Assembly (NCBI GenBank): GCA_007922195.1
Contig: ML682007.1
Span: 17,973,440-18,037,439, forward strand
Source of the DNA: Podocnemis expansa
Lineage: Eukaryota > Chordata > Testudines > Podocnemididae
Reading direction: 5' to 3'
DNA: 64,000 bases
Shown: positions 43,015-55,434 of the stretch, piece after piece
How positions within the stretch are numbered: the stretch's first letter is position 1
Layout of the letters: the number at the start of each line of letters is the position of its first letter
Notes under the pieces: generated by a model
Seen by the model: only the letters and a program-made list of their open reading frames with translations
Database searches by the model: none
Told to the model about the DNA's origin: nothing
Translations under genes and position numbers: made by a program

Positions 43015-46000
43015 CTGATGGAGAATGAGCAACAGTGAACAAGGAAGAGGTTGCCTTCAAACTTACATGTCCCATGAATAAATTATAACAAATTTCAAGT
43101 GTAGTCAAAACAAGTAGAAATTCATAGCACAGAAAAGGAGTTATAAATCTCATGGATTAGGCACATTGTTAAACAGTGTAAAAAGAAACCAGGAAAAAAA
43201 TATAGGGCTTTGAGCAAGCCATTTTAAGCACAATACAAACATTAAGGCATTAAGTAGGTTTGCTATCCAACCAGCTATGTTAAGGGCATCTTTGGACCAA
43301 TGGAGCTTTTAGATCCAGAGGAAATCTCTTCTTTACCTGCAAAGCAAGGCAATTCAATCAATTATTCTCTTTCATAGAAACAGTTTACTAGCTGAAGAGC
43401 TGGTGAGTAAATTAACCATGGCTGTTTGCTTTCTAGAAAGATGCCATGTTGTGAAGAAAAAGTTTGTCAGGTAACTAGAGTACTGAACAGAATTAATCTA
43501 CCTGGGTGTTTTAAGTGCTTTTTCCATAGATCTGCCTTCAAACCAACATCATTATGGTATTAGTACATTTATCATGTTTAATTACATCATATTAGAAGCT
43601 ACTAAAAAGATAATTTGTTCTGGGAAGTTGTGCAGATATTTAATATTTCTGTTGCCTCCATTCCTGTGTATACAGGCGTCTTAATCTAAATGCACCTGAT
43701 GAGATTTCCGGTAGGTGCCCTGGGACCTAATGGTTTGTGCACAGAATCTCCAAAGCAATTCCAGTGACGCACAGCCAAGATCTTTTTCAGTTGCAGTCTC
43801 CTTGGCAAATTGGTTCTGGAGCAAGAAGCCCCCTAGAACAAGATGGTCATGGAGCTGCATAGTTACACTGATGGCAGAAGGAACTAGCAAGAGATAGGTA
43901 CTCCTCAATACCCAAGTCAAGGTTAGAACTTTCAGTTAATCCTCTCCAGGCTGAGGCCCTGTCAATGTAATTGTGGTTGGCCAAATGTGTTAATACGTTT
44001 CTTTCATCTGGACCATAAAAGACGCTCAGAAAAGCATGTTATAATCCTGATCAATACCCAGCATGGTTCGTATGTTTCTTCTGTTCACACAGTTAAGAAC
44101 ACATACATGTAACTCAGATGCATCCAGGAAACTAAAGTTTAAAAACCCACACAAACTGCTTTATAGCTGCTTATCACAAAAAGCCAAGCAGGACAGCAGT
44201 CTATCATTTGACTGGATTCCAACTTGCTCTCCCACTTTCCTCTCAGATGAGGGACTTTCTGGTCATTTCATCAGATATTAATTCCACCTTTGCTCCTCAG
44301 TACCAATTTATTTATAATAGTTTGGGGTCTACTCCACTAAAAGGGAAACATCATCCAATAGATATTCTCTGGGTAACCCAATATAGATTCCATCTCTCAC
44401 CTCCAGCTTGTTCCTGCTGGTCATGGCTGCACACACCAAGAGGCAGACAGTTCACTGTCAATTAAAAGCAAACCCACTCTCTAATCCAAAGCATCCATCC
44501 CATGGAAGTGATTACATTCCAGTCCAATCCCCTGGCCTTCTGGGAATGTGCCAGCCCTTCTGCCTATGGTCAAGGTCATTACTCAACTGAAACAAGACCC
44601 AGTGCAATCTCAGTAAAAAAACGCAACTTGGCTGCTGTACAGTAATAGGGTTTTCTATGCGCAGCAGAGCCTAGCCTACCTCTGGCTTCACTGAAAAAAA
44701 AAAAAGACCTACATATACCACAGTCTCACACTACTTCCATCAGGCTCAACCAGATCAGGAAATACCTGTCTTCTGCTTCAGGGTTAGCATTCAACAAGCT
44801 TTACACAGCTAACTTTCAACTGAGCTGCAGGGCAACTGCTGTTCAACTCTTTCAGATACAGAAAATGATGATAGTGAGGTGGGGGAGGAGGTTTAAAACT
44901 GCAAGACAAAGGCAACAGAGCACAGTGCTCTGAATTATTCAATTTCATCAGCATAAAAGAAGCAGTCAGGAATTGGTCCCTACTGTACTTGTTTGCACAG
45001 CAAGTCACCATTCACAGCTCCTGTTTCCAAATCCAGCCCTTCACAGATGACGTCTGTATCACTGTGTCTCCTAAAAACACGTAGCCCCAATAATGTTTTC
45101 TGATGGGTCCCACATAAACTTCATGGGGCATTCCCATTGGGCTGCTCAACTAGTGACCACTAGGCTTAATTATCTTTTTTGGCACACCATGAACAATACC
45201 ATTAGATTGCAAGTTTATGGGGTAGTGCTCCATACTGGCCACTTCCCAGCAAGGGAAGCTGTACTACAAACAGAAGGGTTGTCTTCTTTTTGAGAACTTT
45301 TACCATCTAGTCCCACTCATCTCTCATTCACTGTTCAGATGGCTATCCCTGCCTCTGATCAACCTATGATGCTAACGTGTCTCAACACAGCTGGTAAATG
45401 TTCAAACAAGCACCTTTGTGCTTCCTCCTATGTTGCCCCACATACTGGGGGGGGGGGCAAGGGGGAGCTCCCTATAAACACAAACAAAATTATCTCACTA
45501 CCTTTCTTCAAACTCCCCTTTGCCACGTTAGAAAAAACCTGAGAGCTTGTTGGTCAGGTTGCCAGTGTGCTGAGACTTCTTCTTGCCTTATAATTAGATT
45601 CAAAGTCTTCTCAGGACAGGGACCATCTTTTTGTTTTGTGTTTGTATGGGTCTAGCACAATGGTGTCTAACAGCCGCAGTCAGGAACTAGGACCCAACAA
45701 TAATACAAATGCTGAATAATAATGTTCCTTTGGACAGTGAAGGTGGGGAGGATTGCCTGCTCTGCAGGAAGATGGTCAGGCCTCCTTAATTAAAAAGGTG
45801 CAAGGACTGGGTGATTCTTGAATAAGAGAACCCACTGACAATAGGCTTTAAAAGGAAAAAACAGGTATCTGGGCTCACATTTTATTGTTAGGAGGATGAA
45901 CAGATGGTTCCCCCTACACTACCTGCTGTCACATGGTATGACACTCCCATCCCCTTCCTTTTAGAAATCAAAGCATCCTACTTCTAACATCTCAGTGTCC

Positions 46001-46175
46001 AAAAGAGATTAAAGCCCCCAGGTCCTAACTCCAATCTTTCATTGTTACAGCCTGTGAAAAGACTGCTTCCTCTTGTAAAACTGCCACCCCATTATCCATG
46101 CGATTGCTTGAATTTTCACTGAGCATTTAGCAAACCCAAAAAATATAAATGGAGAAAGTCTCCAACCATATTTAC
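43015..46175 (-). other. ATP6V0E1: ATP6V0E1 intron 3
   Basis: 3.2 kb, assuming the terminal exon above. It includes a LINE-tail-like repeat at 45582-45720 and a G11 run at 45447-45457. No snoRNA was recognised, although the human gene hosts SNORA74B. Confidence 0.5.
45582..45720 (+). repeat. LINE-tail/SINE-like interspersed repeat
   Basis: AGGACAGGGACCATCTTTTTG, TTTGTATGGGTCTAGCACAATGG and AATAATACAAATGCTGAATAA follow the wording of CR1/L2-clade LINE 3' ends (GGGCAGGGACTGTCTTTTTG...AGCACCTAGCACAATGGGG). A shorter copy is at 22262-22335. Confidence 0.5.
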
Positions 46176-46307
46176 CTAGTCCACAAAAAATGCAGCAGAG
46201 AGGACAGACATCCTTAAGCCCAGTGATACTTAAGATACCAGATTGTTTCATTGCTTAACTGTGGTCCAAAGAGAGGGTTGAGCTGGGCAAGGATCGCAAT
46301 CAGCCAA
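46176..46307 (-). CDS. ATP6V0E1: ATP6V0E1 coding exon 3 and start of 3' UTR
   Basis: The coding part is 46214-46307: [17 protein letters not shown], then [13 protein letters not shown] and TAA at 46214-46216. Acceptor is CCTTGCAG|TTGG. It contains the second transmembrane helix and the conserved [11 protein letters not shown] tail. The last residue is Ala where human has Pro. Confidence 0.95.
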
Positions 46308-49300
46308 CTGCAAGGAAAAAAAAACAAAACACAGAACACAATAAGAGTACGTTTGCTGGGAACTTGGCCAACACAACATCACTAAAGGTTTAACACCAAG
46401 TCAAAATGTTGCTAAACCCAGGATCCTGGAAGTCTGACAGTGATGGAATAGTTCTAGCATCATGTTATTCTGCAGAAGACTGTAGCACATTTGGCCTGAG
46501 AACTGTCCAGTTCAATTTAAAGCAAGCCTGGCAGGTGGATTTGACAGCATCTTTTTAATTTGCTGCTGCTTCTTGGAAGGTGAAGTGTTCTGGGGCACAC
46601 TCCCATCCTTTGGGACTGTGTTCCAACAACTCTTCTTGCAGAGGTGCGGAAGGCCTCTCTGAACAACAGTAAAAGGCAGAGAGGGTTACTAAAGCACATC
46701 ACCTTCCAAATGAGAAAGTCATTTATTTTATCCATAACTATGCCTAACATTTAGATATACAAAATACAGGCAAAATTTTATTTTCAGTAGAGCCTCATTT
46801 ATACCAATAAACATTAAGGTAAAGATTAAAGTGGGGGAGGAAAGTACAGTCTAGCAATTAAAACAGAGGAACAGGAATTGGGAAATTCAGAGTCTTTTTC
46901 TGACCTGCTGGGAACATTGGCCACATCACAGCCTCTGTGCAGAGATGTTCCACCCCATAAAAATCAGAGGTGTTAGGCTGAGTCTTTATAAGACACATTG
47001 CAATCCAGTAAAAGGTCTTAATGAAATGTGTTAGACCACTTTAAAGAGTCTGGACCCCAGCATAATTCTCATAAGTGCATGAGCAAAACAAAGAACAGAA
47101 ATTAGAGAAATGGGTATTTAGATCAAAAAGGTGCAAAGCCATTGGAACAATCTGATGGCAAGATCCGGATCAGCAGCACCTGCATCTCCCTCAGAATAGC
47201 TGATAGACTAAACTAACAGAAGCTACAGCCAGACCTCAAAACAAGAGGAACTTGAGATGTGGAAAATATCCAGGAAAGCAGAACATAAATAAATATTTCA
47301 TTATTATAAGATATATTTGCTTTGGCTTTTTCTGAACTTGTAATATTTACAAAGAAAATCTCTCATTTGCATAAATTTAGATCTATGCAAAATACTAAAT
47401 ATATAAATATGTTTAGTGAACATATTGGCTTAGCCATCTGCTATTTCTAGACTCTTTCTATGGAGGAGAAAAGCAGAGCAGCTCTGAATGGGAGCTGCCA
47501 CAAATGCATCACAGTGCTTAGGCAGTCGGAAAATTCCACACAAATCTGGTTACTTTAACCAGTGAATAACATGCAGGTCAGCAGCCATAGGCAAAAGATG
47601 CAGAGTTAGATAAAAGGAACATCACTCCTCTTGGCATTGACAAAACAAGCATTTGTAAACTTCAGCGTTGCTTTTAGACGTTTATTATTTTAATGCTAAG
47701 ATTAAGTAGGACATTAGTTAAGTCCAGCACGTACAACATGTCCCCAGAGTATTCCAATGATCCCTCAATCCTCACACCCTTCATGGCATTCCCAGTACAA
47801 GTCAGCCACAGACTAGCCACTTGTGCCAACATGCACAATGGTATTCAGTGGGTAAATGTCCACCCAGGATCAGTAAGAAACCAGCCAATTCATTCTCATT
47901 TGTAAACTGAAGAACTGGAGTGCTTTTACTTCGTTAACCCTAGCTATTGCACAGAAAGAGTCACCCAGTATCACGCATACATTGAATTGAGCCTAATCCT
48001 TTTACTATAGCGATGAGCCCTTGAAGGATTTCCTTGATAATTTGACAGAAATGCTCCCCTCTATTTGTAGCCCCACTACATGTTATTTTTCAGCTACAAA
48101 AGGCAGATTAGAGGGGTACATGGTACCATCCATCATCAACTTCCTGAATTAAAGATGGGAAGAGGACGGGCACAGTTCACTCCTGTAAAGGGATAATTTG
48201 CTTCTTTACACAGCATAGAAAAAGGAACTCCAGGAAACACCACAAACGCCCAGACCTCTGCAAGCATCAGAGCCAAAATATGCTTTGAAATGAGCTGGTA
48301 GCTCACTCTGAATATTGACGTGGGAGCATAGTACCTCTCGGCGAACACTGTACTGTTTACAAAAGCTATTTGTTAGGACCATACTGTATAGACGACTGCT
48401 GAAGTACAGTGGCATTATACATCAATACCCGGATTGCTGTTTAGCACCATTACTTTCCTGCAATTCCAGGGAACTGATTGCTGAGAACGTAGGTGAAGGT
48501 AGGGGAGCAGAGATCAGTGCTTTGCAAGACAGCATGAGGCTTTACACTGTAATCTATCGCAACAAATGAAATGGGGTATTCAGAGCACAATAAAGCAAAT
48601 CTCTATATTCAACACATAATGCCTTAGTGCTGCTGAAAGCAAATATGACATTCAAATTGGATCCTTACATTCCACACAATACCTCCTTCAATAGTCAGTG
48701 TTAATTATCCAGCTAGCTCAAAGAAATTAGGGTCCATCATGATCAAGTACAACCATGTCATTTTATTATTGTATAGACTTCAGAACACTTTTTATTTTAA
48801 TCCCATACTAATGGGCTGAACACTATAATTTCTCTCTCGACAGCAGGAGGAAGAGTATAGGTTCCGGTGTCTGTTTAGATTCCAATTTGATAAATTACAG
48901 TCAGCCCACCCAGAACTCTCCTGTAGATGCAAATGATGGAGTACGCCAAACTTTCTATTCACAACCACAGGGTAGTAATAGGGCGTGCACCTACATTGAT
49001 AATAGCTTTTGCCTCAGAGGAGGCTTCAGGGATGCCAACGCAGATGTAGTTGAGCACCGGAGGTCTTTGATAGAAGGTGCTACGGGGGGGGGGGGGGAGG
49101 ACCTTTTATAAAGGCAATAGGAAAAGAGACCTGGAACAGACAATGCAGACTCTGCTACTATTAAAAAAATGGAACACAGCTTTTTACTGAAGTAATGACA
49201 CTAAATACTCCGTCTTGTGTCTCCTCAGGTGTTGGTTACACTCCTTTTAATGAGCTACAAAATACAGCACATGTACTTCAAATTCACAATAAATTCTGTA

Positions 49301-52300
49301 AAATTTCCCATAAAGCAACCAATTTACATAGCACAGTAAACAAGTTTAATTGCGATGACTCCACCAACTTCCTGTACAGAGGGAACAATTTAGCATATCA
49401 AATGGCAATGACTGCCATTTAACTGAGATTCAATTGACAAATTCAGTTTTACGTGGATGTATTTGACTAGTGCCAAGCAGTTTAAGTGGCAGTTAACAGA
49501 TCCAAAAATCAAACTTCGTCAATACTGATTCGATCAATGGTTAAACTAAATGAGAATTTTATCACTTGCATTTTATTTAGTCCAAGATTTTAAGACAAAT
49601 GTTTCAAATTGCGTAAGAAACAGCCACTTCAGCAGAATGGTAGGCCCTTCCACATGACTCTTAACTACAAGAAACTACACTTGTGGGAGGGCAGTTAACA
49701 TTGGTTTGACTGATACCAATAAGTACTTTCACATAACAAACCTAAATCTTCAATAGGACTAACAAATGGAATGCAAGTACAATATTTACATGAACTTTTA
49801 AAAAAAATAAATCAACAAATATGTAATACAAGGTGATTCCACCTAGGAACATCAGAAGAGACAAGTTCTCATCCACATTCATAAAAATATAATCCAAAGA
49901 TGTAAATCTATGACTGATTATGTGTGTATTCATTAAGCTGCTTTGGCATGCCATATCAAGATTCTAGCTTCTTCTGCTTTTAATTCTCTGCAAATGGGAC
50001 CACCATAGAAGATAATCCTGGCCATGTTATTTGCACTCATTAAAATTAGTCCATATATCATTCAATAACCCCTATGAGCAGATTACAGGACATTTTAATG
50101 AACAGCAGTTTTGTCACTGCCTTATTTCACAGTACAGCAGTTGCTAAGATCCTTCAACAAGTCCAACCACCTTTTGTTCAAGGATTCAGTTAAGCCTCAG
50201 CCATTCTGCGAAGTAAATACCTCCATTTTACAGGTAAGGAATCTGAGGCACAAAAAAAGTAACAAACCTACTTTCTAGGAATACTGAGAACCCTCAGATT
50301 TCACTAACTTCAAGAATTATTTGTGCTCAGCACCTTTAAAAAAAAGTGGCTTGACAAAGACCACACAGCAAGTCAGTGGTAAAGCCAAAGTCACTTGGAG
50401 CCCCAATTCCCACTCAAACTTTATGCTCTCTAAAAACACGAAAGAGACAAGCACAATGCCTCAAAGCTGAGAGGGCAGAATCACTGTGTCCCAAGACAAA
50501 TACAGCAGAGTTACTAGTGAAAGCAAGCCCCTTGCTTCTCAATTTCACTTGTACACATGTACAGCAGATAGATGTCTTGTCAGAGCCTACCTGATTATAA
50601 TGCACTGGAAACATACAAACCTGAGAAAGAGTCAGCAACACTCCAAAATACAGATCACTGGCTCCATAGCACAGTTCCTGAATCCAAATAAAAAAAATCA
50701 TTGCACCTGCTTAGAAAGAAGCAGTATGCTCCCTCTATTAAGAGCCATGAATCCCTCTCCAAAAATTAAGACACTACAATCATACTACGTTCATCTATTT
50801 TCAAATAATTCATTTCATCTGCTTGTATGTTAACAGTGTAGTTTTAATGATGAAATAAGAGGAACACATTATGGATATTTAAGATTTTGACCTGACAAAT
50901 ATTTGTGTTTACACACAGTCTAGGGAAGTTGGATAAAGAGGCTTCCATTGACTGTCTACAGAAAACCCTTCATAAATCTCCACCAGTTAAGTTGTAGGAG
51001 TATGTGTCTTTTTCATTTAGTGGTTTGCAGTATCCTCAAATACCAGATGAAACTTCGTCAATACAGGCTTTTCATAACATTGCATCCAGTAGCTTCCTAG
51101 AAGCCAACCTTTGGTTTGACTTAAGTACTAACTCAGGCATTTCCCACAATAAGTACTTGCTTTCCACAGGTACAAAAGAGCATGGTCCAGACACTCATTT
51201 ATTTAGAAGACACCAAGACAAGAAACAGCATAACATAAGTGTTTGAAATTATCTATTTGATAGAGCTCTTGATGAGTGTCAAGAGAACATTCTGTTGTTC
51301 AGCCAATTAGTCAAGTTCAGTTAGTATATATTTTGTGAGAGCATAGTTATGCTACGGGGATTACTCCTGTATGAATTGCAAGTGCAACTGTCAGGTGTCT
51401 CAATACTTATGTGCGGACATTTTTCATATTTCAATATAGATTCTTAAAATGGCTTTTTAAAAAAATAGGACATGTCCTGACTTAACATGTTTTTTAAAAA
51501 CAGCCATGAGTCAGGTTCCATAAAGCTTCACATGTGAAATGCTTCAGGTTTGTTGAACCATAAACAGAAACTGGGCTTTGCTTGTATAAAACCTGCTTCT
51601 CACAGCATTCAACAAAGCTAAACTCACTCAAGCTTGTGCCACTCTAGCCAACCCTCAATGGAACAAGACTGACCTTATTTTAAACACACCATCAACTACA
51701 AATCATGCAAATACTCAAAACAACCAGTGCCTGCAGCTGAAGTCCCAGAATTTGAGATGCATCCTTTTAAGAAGTTATATATATATTAAGCTCATCACTA
51801 TGGTATGTTCTGTATGATATTTTGTTACTAGAGGATGTAAGAATACTCCTAAATGAACTTGTTCAGCCACTGAACTATGAACAAGTTACTCGGCAAGAGG
51901 TACCCACAAAACTAGGTAGGTCAGTTTACTATCCATAATGATCTGTACCAGAGAGTCCTGTGCAGAAATGGCCTGAAAGATACTTTGATCTCTATCCCAA
52001 AGTCCTATCAAGAAGAAGGAAACACTCACATAATAAAAGGATTTTCACTGCAGACTGTACCTATTACTAATGTATGATTTATTTATTGGTGAGGATATGG
52101 GAAACAAAGGGTTGCCAAGTGTTTCCAGGAGCACAGAAGCTGCTCATTAGGTGACTAAGAAAAAAATGTTATTAATACCATAAAAATAAGGCATAATCAG
52201 AGTGCATTTTTTTTTTATTTCAGTGGAAATCAAAGGCCCTTGACACCTTAAAGGATTTAGGTATGGTTCACTTGTCATTCTTACAGAAGGAATATACAAA

Positions 52301-55229
52301 TACTGTAGTTATTATCAACACTACACAGTTATCCGAGAAACGTGACACCCTCAAGGCTCTTGAGCTGAATAACTCAAAGTCAGTGAAAGCAGAAATTAAC
52401 AGCCAAAATAAATCACCACAAAAAGCTTGAACATGTGTCAGAGTCTATCCAATTCCCCTGTACTATATTATCGACCAACAGGAATTTTTTCCAGACTGCT
52501 GAAGGTATTTAGGACCAAGAGTTCCATTGACTTTCATAGGAGTTGTGCTCCTAAATCTGTTTGGTGCTTTGAAAATTTCCCTCTAAGCATTAATTCACTC
52601 ACGAAGTCTTTTTTTTATTTTTTCACAAAAATCCAGCTGTGCCACTATTAGGAGGGAGACATTATTTATACTTACAAGAGGTAACAGCAGACAGCACAGG
52701 TTACCAGCATTGTGTTGATAACGCTGCAGAAATAGGAAAAGACAGCTGATTAGGTGTGATAGGCTTAAAAAAAATAAACCTGAGAATGCATTTGGCTTTG
52801 ATCACATGCAAGGTGACTCAAAATATGAATGTTCTAATGACAATGCAATTTCTTGTAATGTAGCAGTATATCAGGAAGATAGGTTAGAGACGCATGTCTA
52901 GAACACTACACAGATTTAGTTCACCTATGCAAACAGGAGCATCCCATTTTATTTGTAGTATAAATATTTAAATAAAAAGCACACAACCATAAAACCTCGT
53001 CTAACAAGACTGTTCCAGAAAACAGATTTCATATAATTAGCTCTCTTCTTCTTTATAGTTGTTTCCAATTAGAAACAAGGAAATGAGAACCAAATCAGAA
53101 CCAAATCCTAAATCCTTTTCTGTTTGATTTATATGTAAACACCCAATGGAACAGTTTACAGCATTCTTCATTTGGACACATTGCAAGAAGTCTCATGAAA
53201 ATGAGGAAATTAAGATTCAAATATTTTGTTTATAGTGAATTCTATTGACTATAACTACTGTGAAATTAAAGATCTTTAAAGCACAAGCAAAACCTTGGAG
53301 GCCACATAACACAGTTGTTGAGGATAGCAGGATCCTGCTCTGGCAACCCCTGCCACTAATGGGTCACTAACTAAACTGACAATGAAGCCACTCTTAGAAG
53401 ATGCAATGGTTAAAATCCTGGCTGAACAAACATTTCAAAACCCTGTATAGGTGGGGAAAAATTATAATTTTCCAATAAGTGAGTCATATGAGTAGCCTAC
53501 AGAGTTCCATCTGGAAGATGGGTATTCTGTGTCATGATATTTTTTTTTAAACACATAAAAGGAATATGTAGGCTTTCAGTTCTTTAAGAAGAGTTCAGTC
53601 TAGATAATAAAAATCCTAAATCTGCACTGACCAAGTAAAATGCACAGACCAAGTAACTCACTTTTGTTTCTCGTGACATAAAATGCACAGATCTGCTCAG
53701 GAATAGCAAGTTTAACATCAGCACTATTGTTTCTAAAAGTAAATTAAAACACAATACGTGTATGGAGTATCTTTCAAATTAGCTGTACAAGAAATTTCAA
53801 AAATACAAAATGGTGACTGGTCAATGAATTATAAATGAAAAGATAAGAGTGGTGTCAATTTGGGTGAATAAATTATTAGATCAGACAGACAACCAAATGA
53901 CTGGAATTATGCACACTTGTGAGAAGAGAAACACTCTAAAATGAGTTTTCGGAAGAGATGGAGAATGTTTACATAGGTGCTTGGGTGCCCCTTTGCTGCA
54001 GTAGGAGTTAAGAGCAGAACTGAAGGAACATCATATGATCTGGTGGATAAATTCAGGGAGTTCATTAAAGCAAAAGGCTCAGAGAAAAAGGTTCTTGTTT
54101 CATTAAAACAAGCCAAACAAAGGATTTTCTCCCAAAAAGCTCATGCAATAAATAAATTTATTAGTCTTTATAAGTACCACAGGACTCCCTGCTTGAAAAG
54201 CTACTCTGTAACTGCAACAGCATGTTGGAACTGAGGTCTGGGGCTCAATGCCCAGTGATAAGAGCCAAGCAGGGATTTCCCTAGCATCCCCCCACACACA
54301 CCCTCGAATTTCCCAAGTGAACACCCCCCAGCTGTCCGCTAGTAACAATGTCCTACCAAATTAATGAGCAGCCCCTACACCCTCCCTAGTCTCAAGTCCT
54401 GAGGAGAATGCTGGATTCAAGCAGCACACAGATCTGCCTGCTCCATCACATGGCTCGGGTCAGGGTGAACAAGCCAGACACGTTCAACCACAAGGAAAAT
54501 AAAACCAAAAGGGGAACTTCGATGAGCAAGTGGCACAAGGACACTTCAGTCCAGGCCACAGGGAAGCAGCTGCCTACTGCTGAGGGGGAAGGGCGACTAT
54601 CTCGGCCAGGGCTAGGGTTACCAGATGCCAGGCAAAAGGAGGACATGTCCTTTTTTTTCCCTTCACATCCTCCTTCCAGCAGGCATTTCAAAATACATGA
54701 TTTTGTCTGGCTTTTTACTCATGGGGCTTAAAGTATGCTGGAATGCCCCCAGAACACCTTGTTTTGAGGGGAAAGCACTCCAGAGCCCCCTAAAAACAGA
54801 AGAATGTTATATTAATGCTACATTTTCTCCATGTGTCCTCCAATCTCCTCCTTTTCGTACTTCCCTGGCCTCCCTTTCCAGCCTTTGGGTCTGGCAGCCC
54901 TAGCCAGGGCCCTCCCCGACAAGCAGCGAGCCAGGGATTTCCCTAACACCCCCCTCAATTTCCCAACACCCCCACCTGTTACCTAGTAACCGTGTGAGAC
55001 CTATTTAGTGAGCACCCCAACACACATATACCCCCCAGTTTCAAGTCCTGGGGTAACAGTGAAGCGAGCGAGGACCCCGCCGCCTGGGGGCGACCCACTC
55101 CCCTCCCCCGGGGCCCATCACTCACCCGCGGTTAGGCCCCTTCGGCACGAACCAGGGCACGATACCGCCCACCACCCCCCAGAAAACGCTCATGACGGTG
55201 ATGGGCACCGCGAGGCCACCGTAGGCCAT
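46214..55229 (-). CDS. ATP6V0E1: V-type proton ATPase subunit e1 (81 aa, spliced)
   Basis: Small hydrophobic subunit of the Vo sector of the vacuolar H+-ATPase, in the membrane of endolysosomes and other acidic compartments. Exons are 55126-55229, 52676-52723 and 46214-46307 on minus (246 nt, 81 codons plus stop). All splice sites are GT-AG and in phase. Helix 1 is in [21 protein letters not shown], followed by VPKGPNRG; helix 2 spans [20 protein letters not shown]. The tail [11 protein letters not shown] is characteristic of subunit e. Length equals the human protein. Conserved position between RPL26L1 and CREBRF supports e1 rather than the paralogue e2. Confidence 0.96.
46839..46985 (+). 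repeat. MIR-like SINE, sense
   Basis: TACAGTCTAGCAATTAAAAC, TCTGACCTGCTGGGAAC and CACAGCCTCTGTGCAGAG keep the order of MIR (TAGTGGTTA..GAGC, TGACCT..GGGC, CTCTGTGCCTCAG), but strongly diverged. Confidence 0.4.
49084..49097 (+). repeat. G14 homopolymer
   Basis: Fourteen consecutive G's in ATP6V0E1 intron 2, the longest of seven long G runs in the window. Confidence 0.85.
50216..50427 (-). repeat. MIR-like SINE, antisense
   Basis: Plus-strand reading gives CCATTTTACAGGTAAGGAAT, CTGAGGCACAAAAAAAGTAAC, then GACCACACAGCAAGTCAGTGG and AGCCCCAATTCCCACTC. This is the reverse complement of the MIR core and its 3' part. It lies in ATP6V0E1 intron 2 on the gene's sense strand. Confidence 0.6.
52676..52723 (-). 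CDS. ATP6V0E1: ATP6V0E1 coding exon 2
   Basis: A 48-nt micro-exon encoding [15 protein letters not shown] with split codons at both ends (Gly at the start, Phe at the end). Acceptor is TATTTCTGCAG|CGTTATC and donor is CTCTT|GTAAGT. Human has VIITMLVTCSVCCYL here. Confidence 0.96.
54106..54200 (+). repeat. Fold-back repeat fragment
   Basis: AAGGATTTTCTCCCAAAAAG, CTCATGCAATAAATAAATTT, ATTAGTCTTTATAAGTACCA and CAGGACTCCCTGCTT: the right-hand half of the family, without the CTGANGA box. Confidence 0.75.
54261..54404. repeat. 130-bp dispersed repeat, copy 1
   Basis: Starts AGCAGGGATTTCCCTAGCAT and ends TAGTCTCAAGTCCTGAGGAG. The internal landmark CTAGTAACAATGTCCTACC is shared with copies at 54926-55054 and 56381-56496. 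Confidence 0.7.
54608..54902 (-). mobile_element. DNA-element copy B
   Basis: A 295-bp segment with ends CTAGGGTTACCAGATGCC and GGTCTGGCAGCCCTAG, imperfect inverted repeats. Both sides have CCAGGG, a candidate short target duplication. It is homologous in inverted orientation to 34419-34625 plus 34886-34945 beside the CREBRF promoter. The class cannot be fixed from the ends alone. Confidence 0.6.
54926..55054. repeat. 130-bp dispersed repeat, copy 2
   Basis: AGCCAGGGATTTCCCTAACA, CTAGTAACCGTGTGAGACC, GTGAGCACCCCAACAC and CAGTTTCAAGTCCTGGGG. It lies immediately downstream of ATP6V0E1 exon 1. Confidence 0.7.
55126..55229 (-). CDS. ATP6V0E1: ATP6V0E1 coding exon 1
   Basis: ATG at 55227-55229 encodes [16 protein letters not shown] through WFVPKGPNR with two bases of Gly. 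Donor is CCGCGG|GTGAGT. The frame is open upstream without a stop, but the ATG matches the family start (MAYHGL in human). The 5' UTR probably extends to about 55300. Confidence 0.96.
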
Positions 55230-55336
55230 GGCTGAGCTAGGGGCTTTGCTCCCACACGCTCCGCCGCAGCTCCCCGACTCCGGCCTCCTCTGGACCTTCT
55301 CGGCCACCGTCACCGCCACGCCCGGAGCCTCACCGG

Positions 55337-55434
55337 CCAATCAGCGCCCAGCACGTGACGCGGGCCTCAGTGTTTGTGGCCGGGAGCCCGCCCCCAGCAC
55401 GTGATCAGGGCGGTGGGACTCACAGCGCATGCGC
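55337..55434 (-). promoter_or_regulatory. ATP6V0E1: ATP6V0E1 promoter: CCAAT, two CACGTGA E-boxes, NRF1 site
   Basis: CCAAT is at 55337-55341. GCACGTGAC at 55351-55359 and GCACGTGAT at 55397-55405 both resemble the CLEAR motif through which TFEB/TFE3 drive V-ATPase genes. GCGCATGCGC at 55425-55434 is a perfect NRF1 palindrome. All lie within 210 bp upstream of the ATG. Confidence 0.6.

Larger units (their letters stand above)
46308..52675 (-). other. ATP6V0E1: ATP6V0E1 intron 2
   Basis: A 6.4-kb intron containing two MIR-like SINEs (46839-46985 and 50216-50427) and a G14 run at 49084-49097. The rest looks unique; short frames in it have no recognisable domains. Confidence 0.75.
52724..55125 (-). 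other. ATP6V0E1: ATP6V0E1 intron 1
   Basis: 2.4 kb. The distal half is unique AT-rich sequence. The promoter-proximal part holds a fold-back repeat fragment (54106-54200), two copies of a 130-bp repeat (54261-54404, 54926-55054) and DNA element copy B (54608-54902). Confidence 0.75.

Noticed and set aside
43015..55125. SNORA74B-like H/ACA snoRNA in ATP6V0E1 introns
   Set aside because: The human gene hosts this snoRNA, so it was looked for, but no convincing H box/ACA box hairpin pair could be identified by eye. A covariance-model search would decide.
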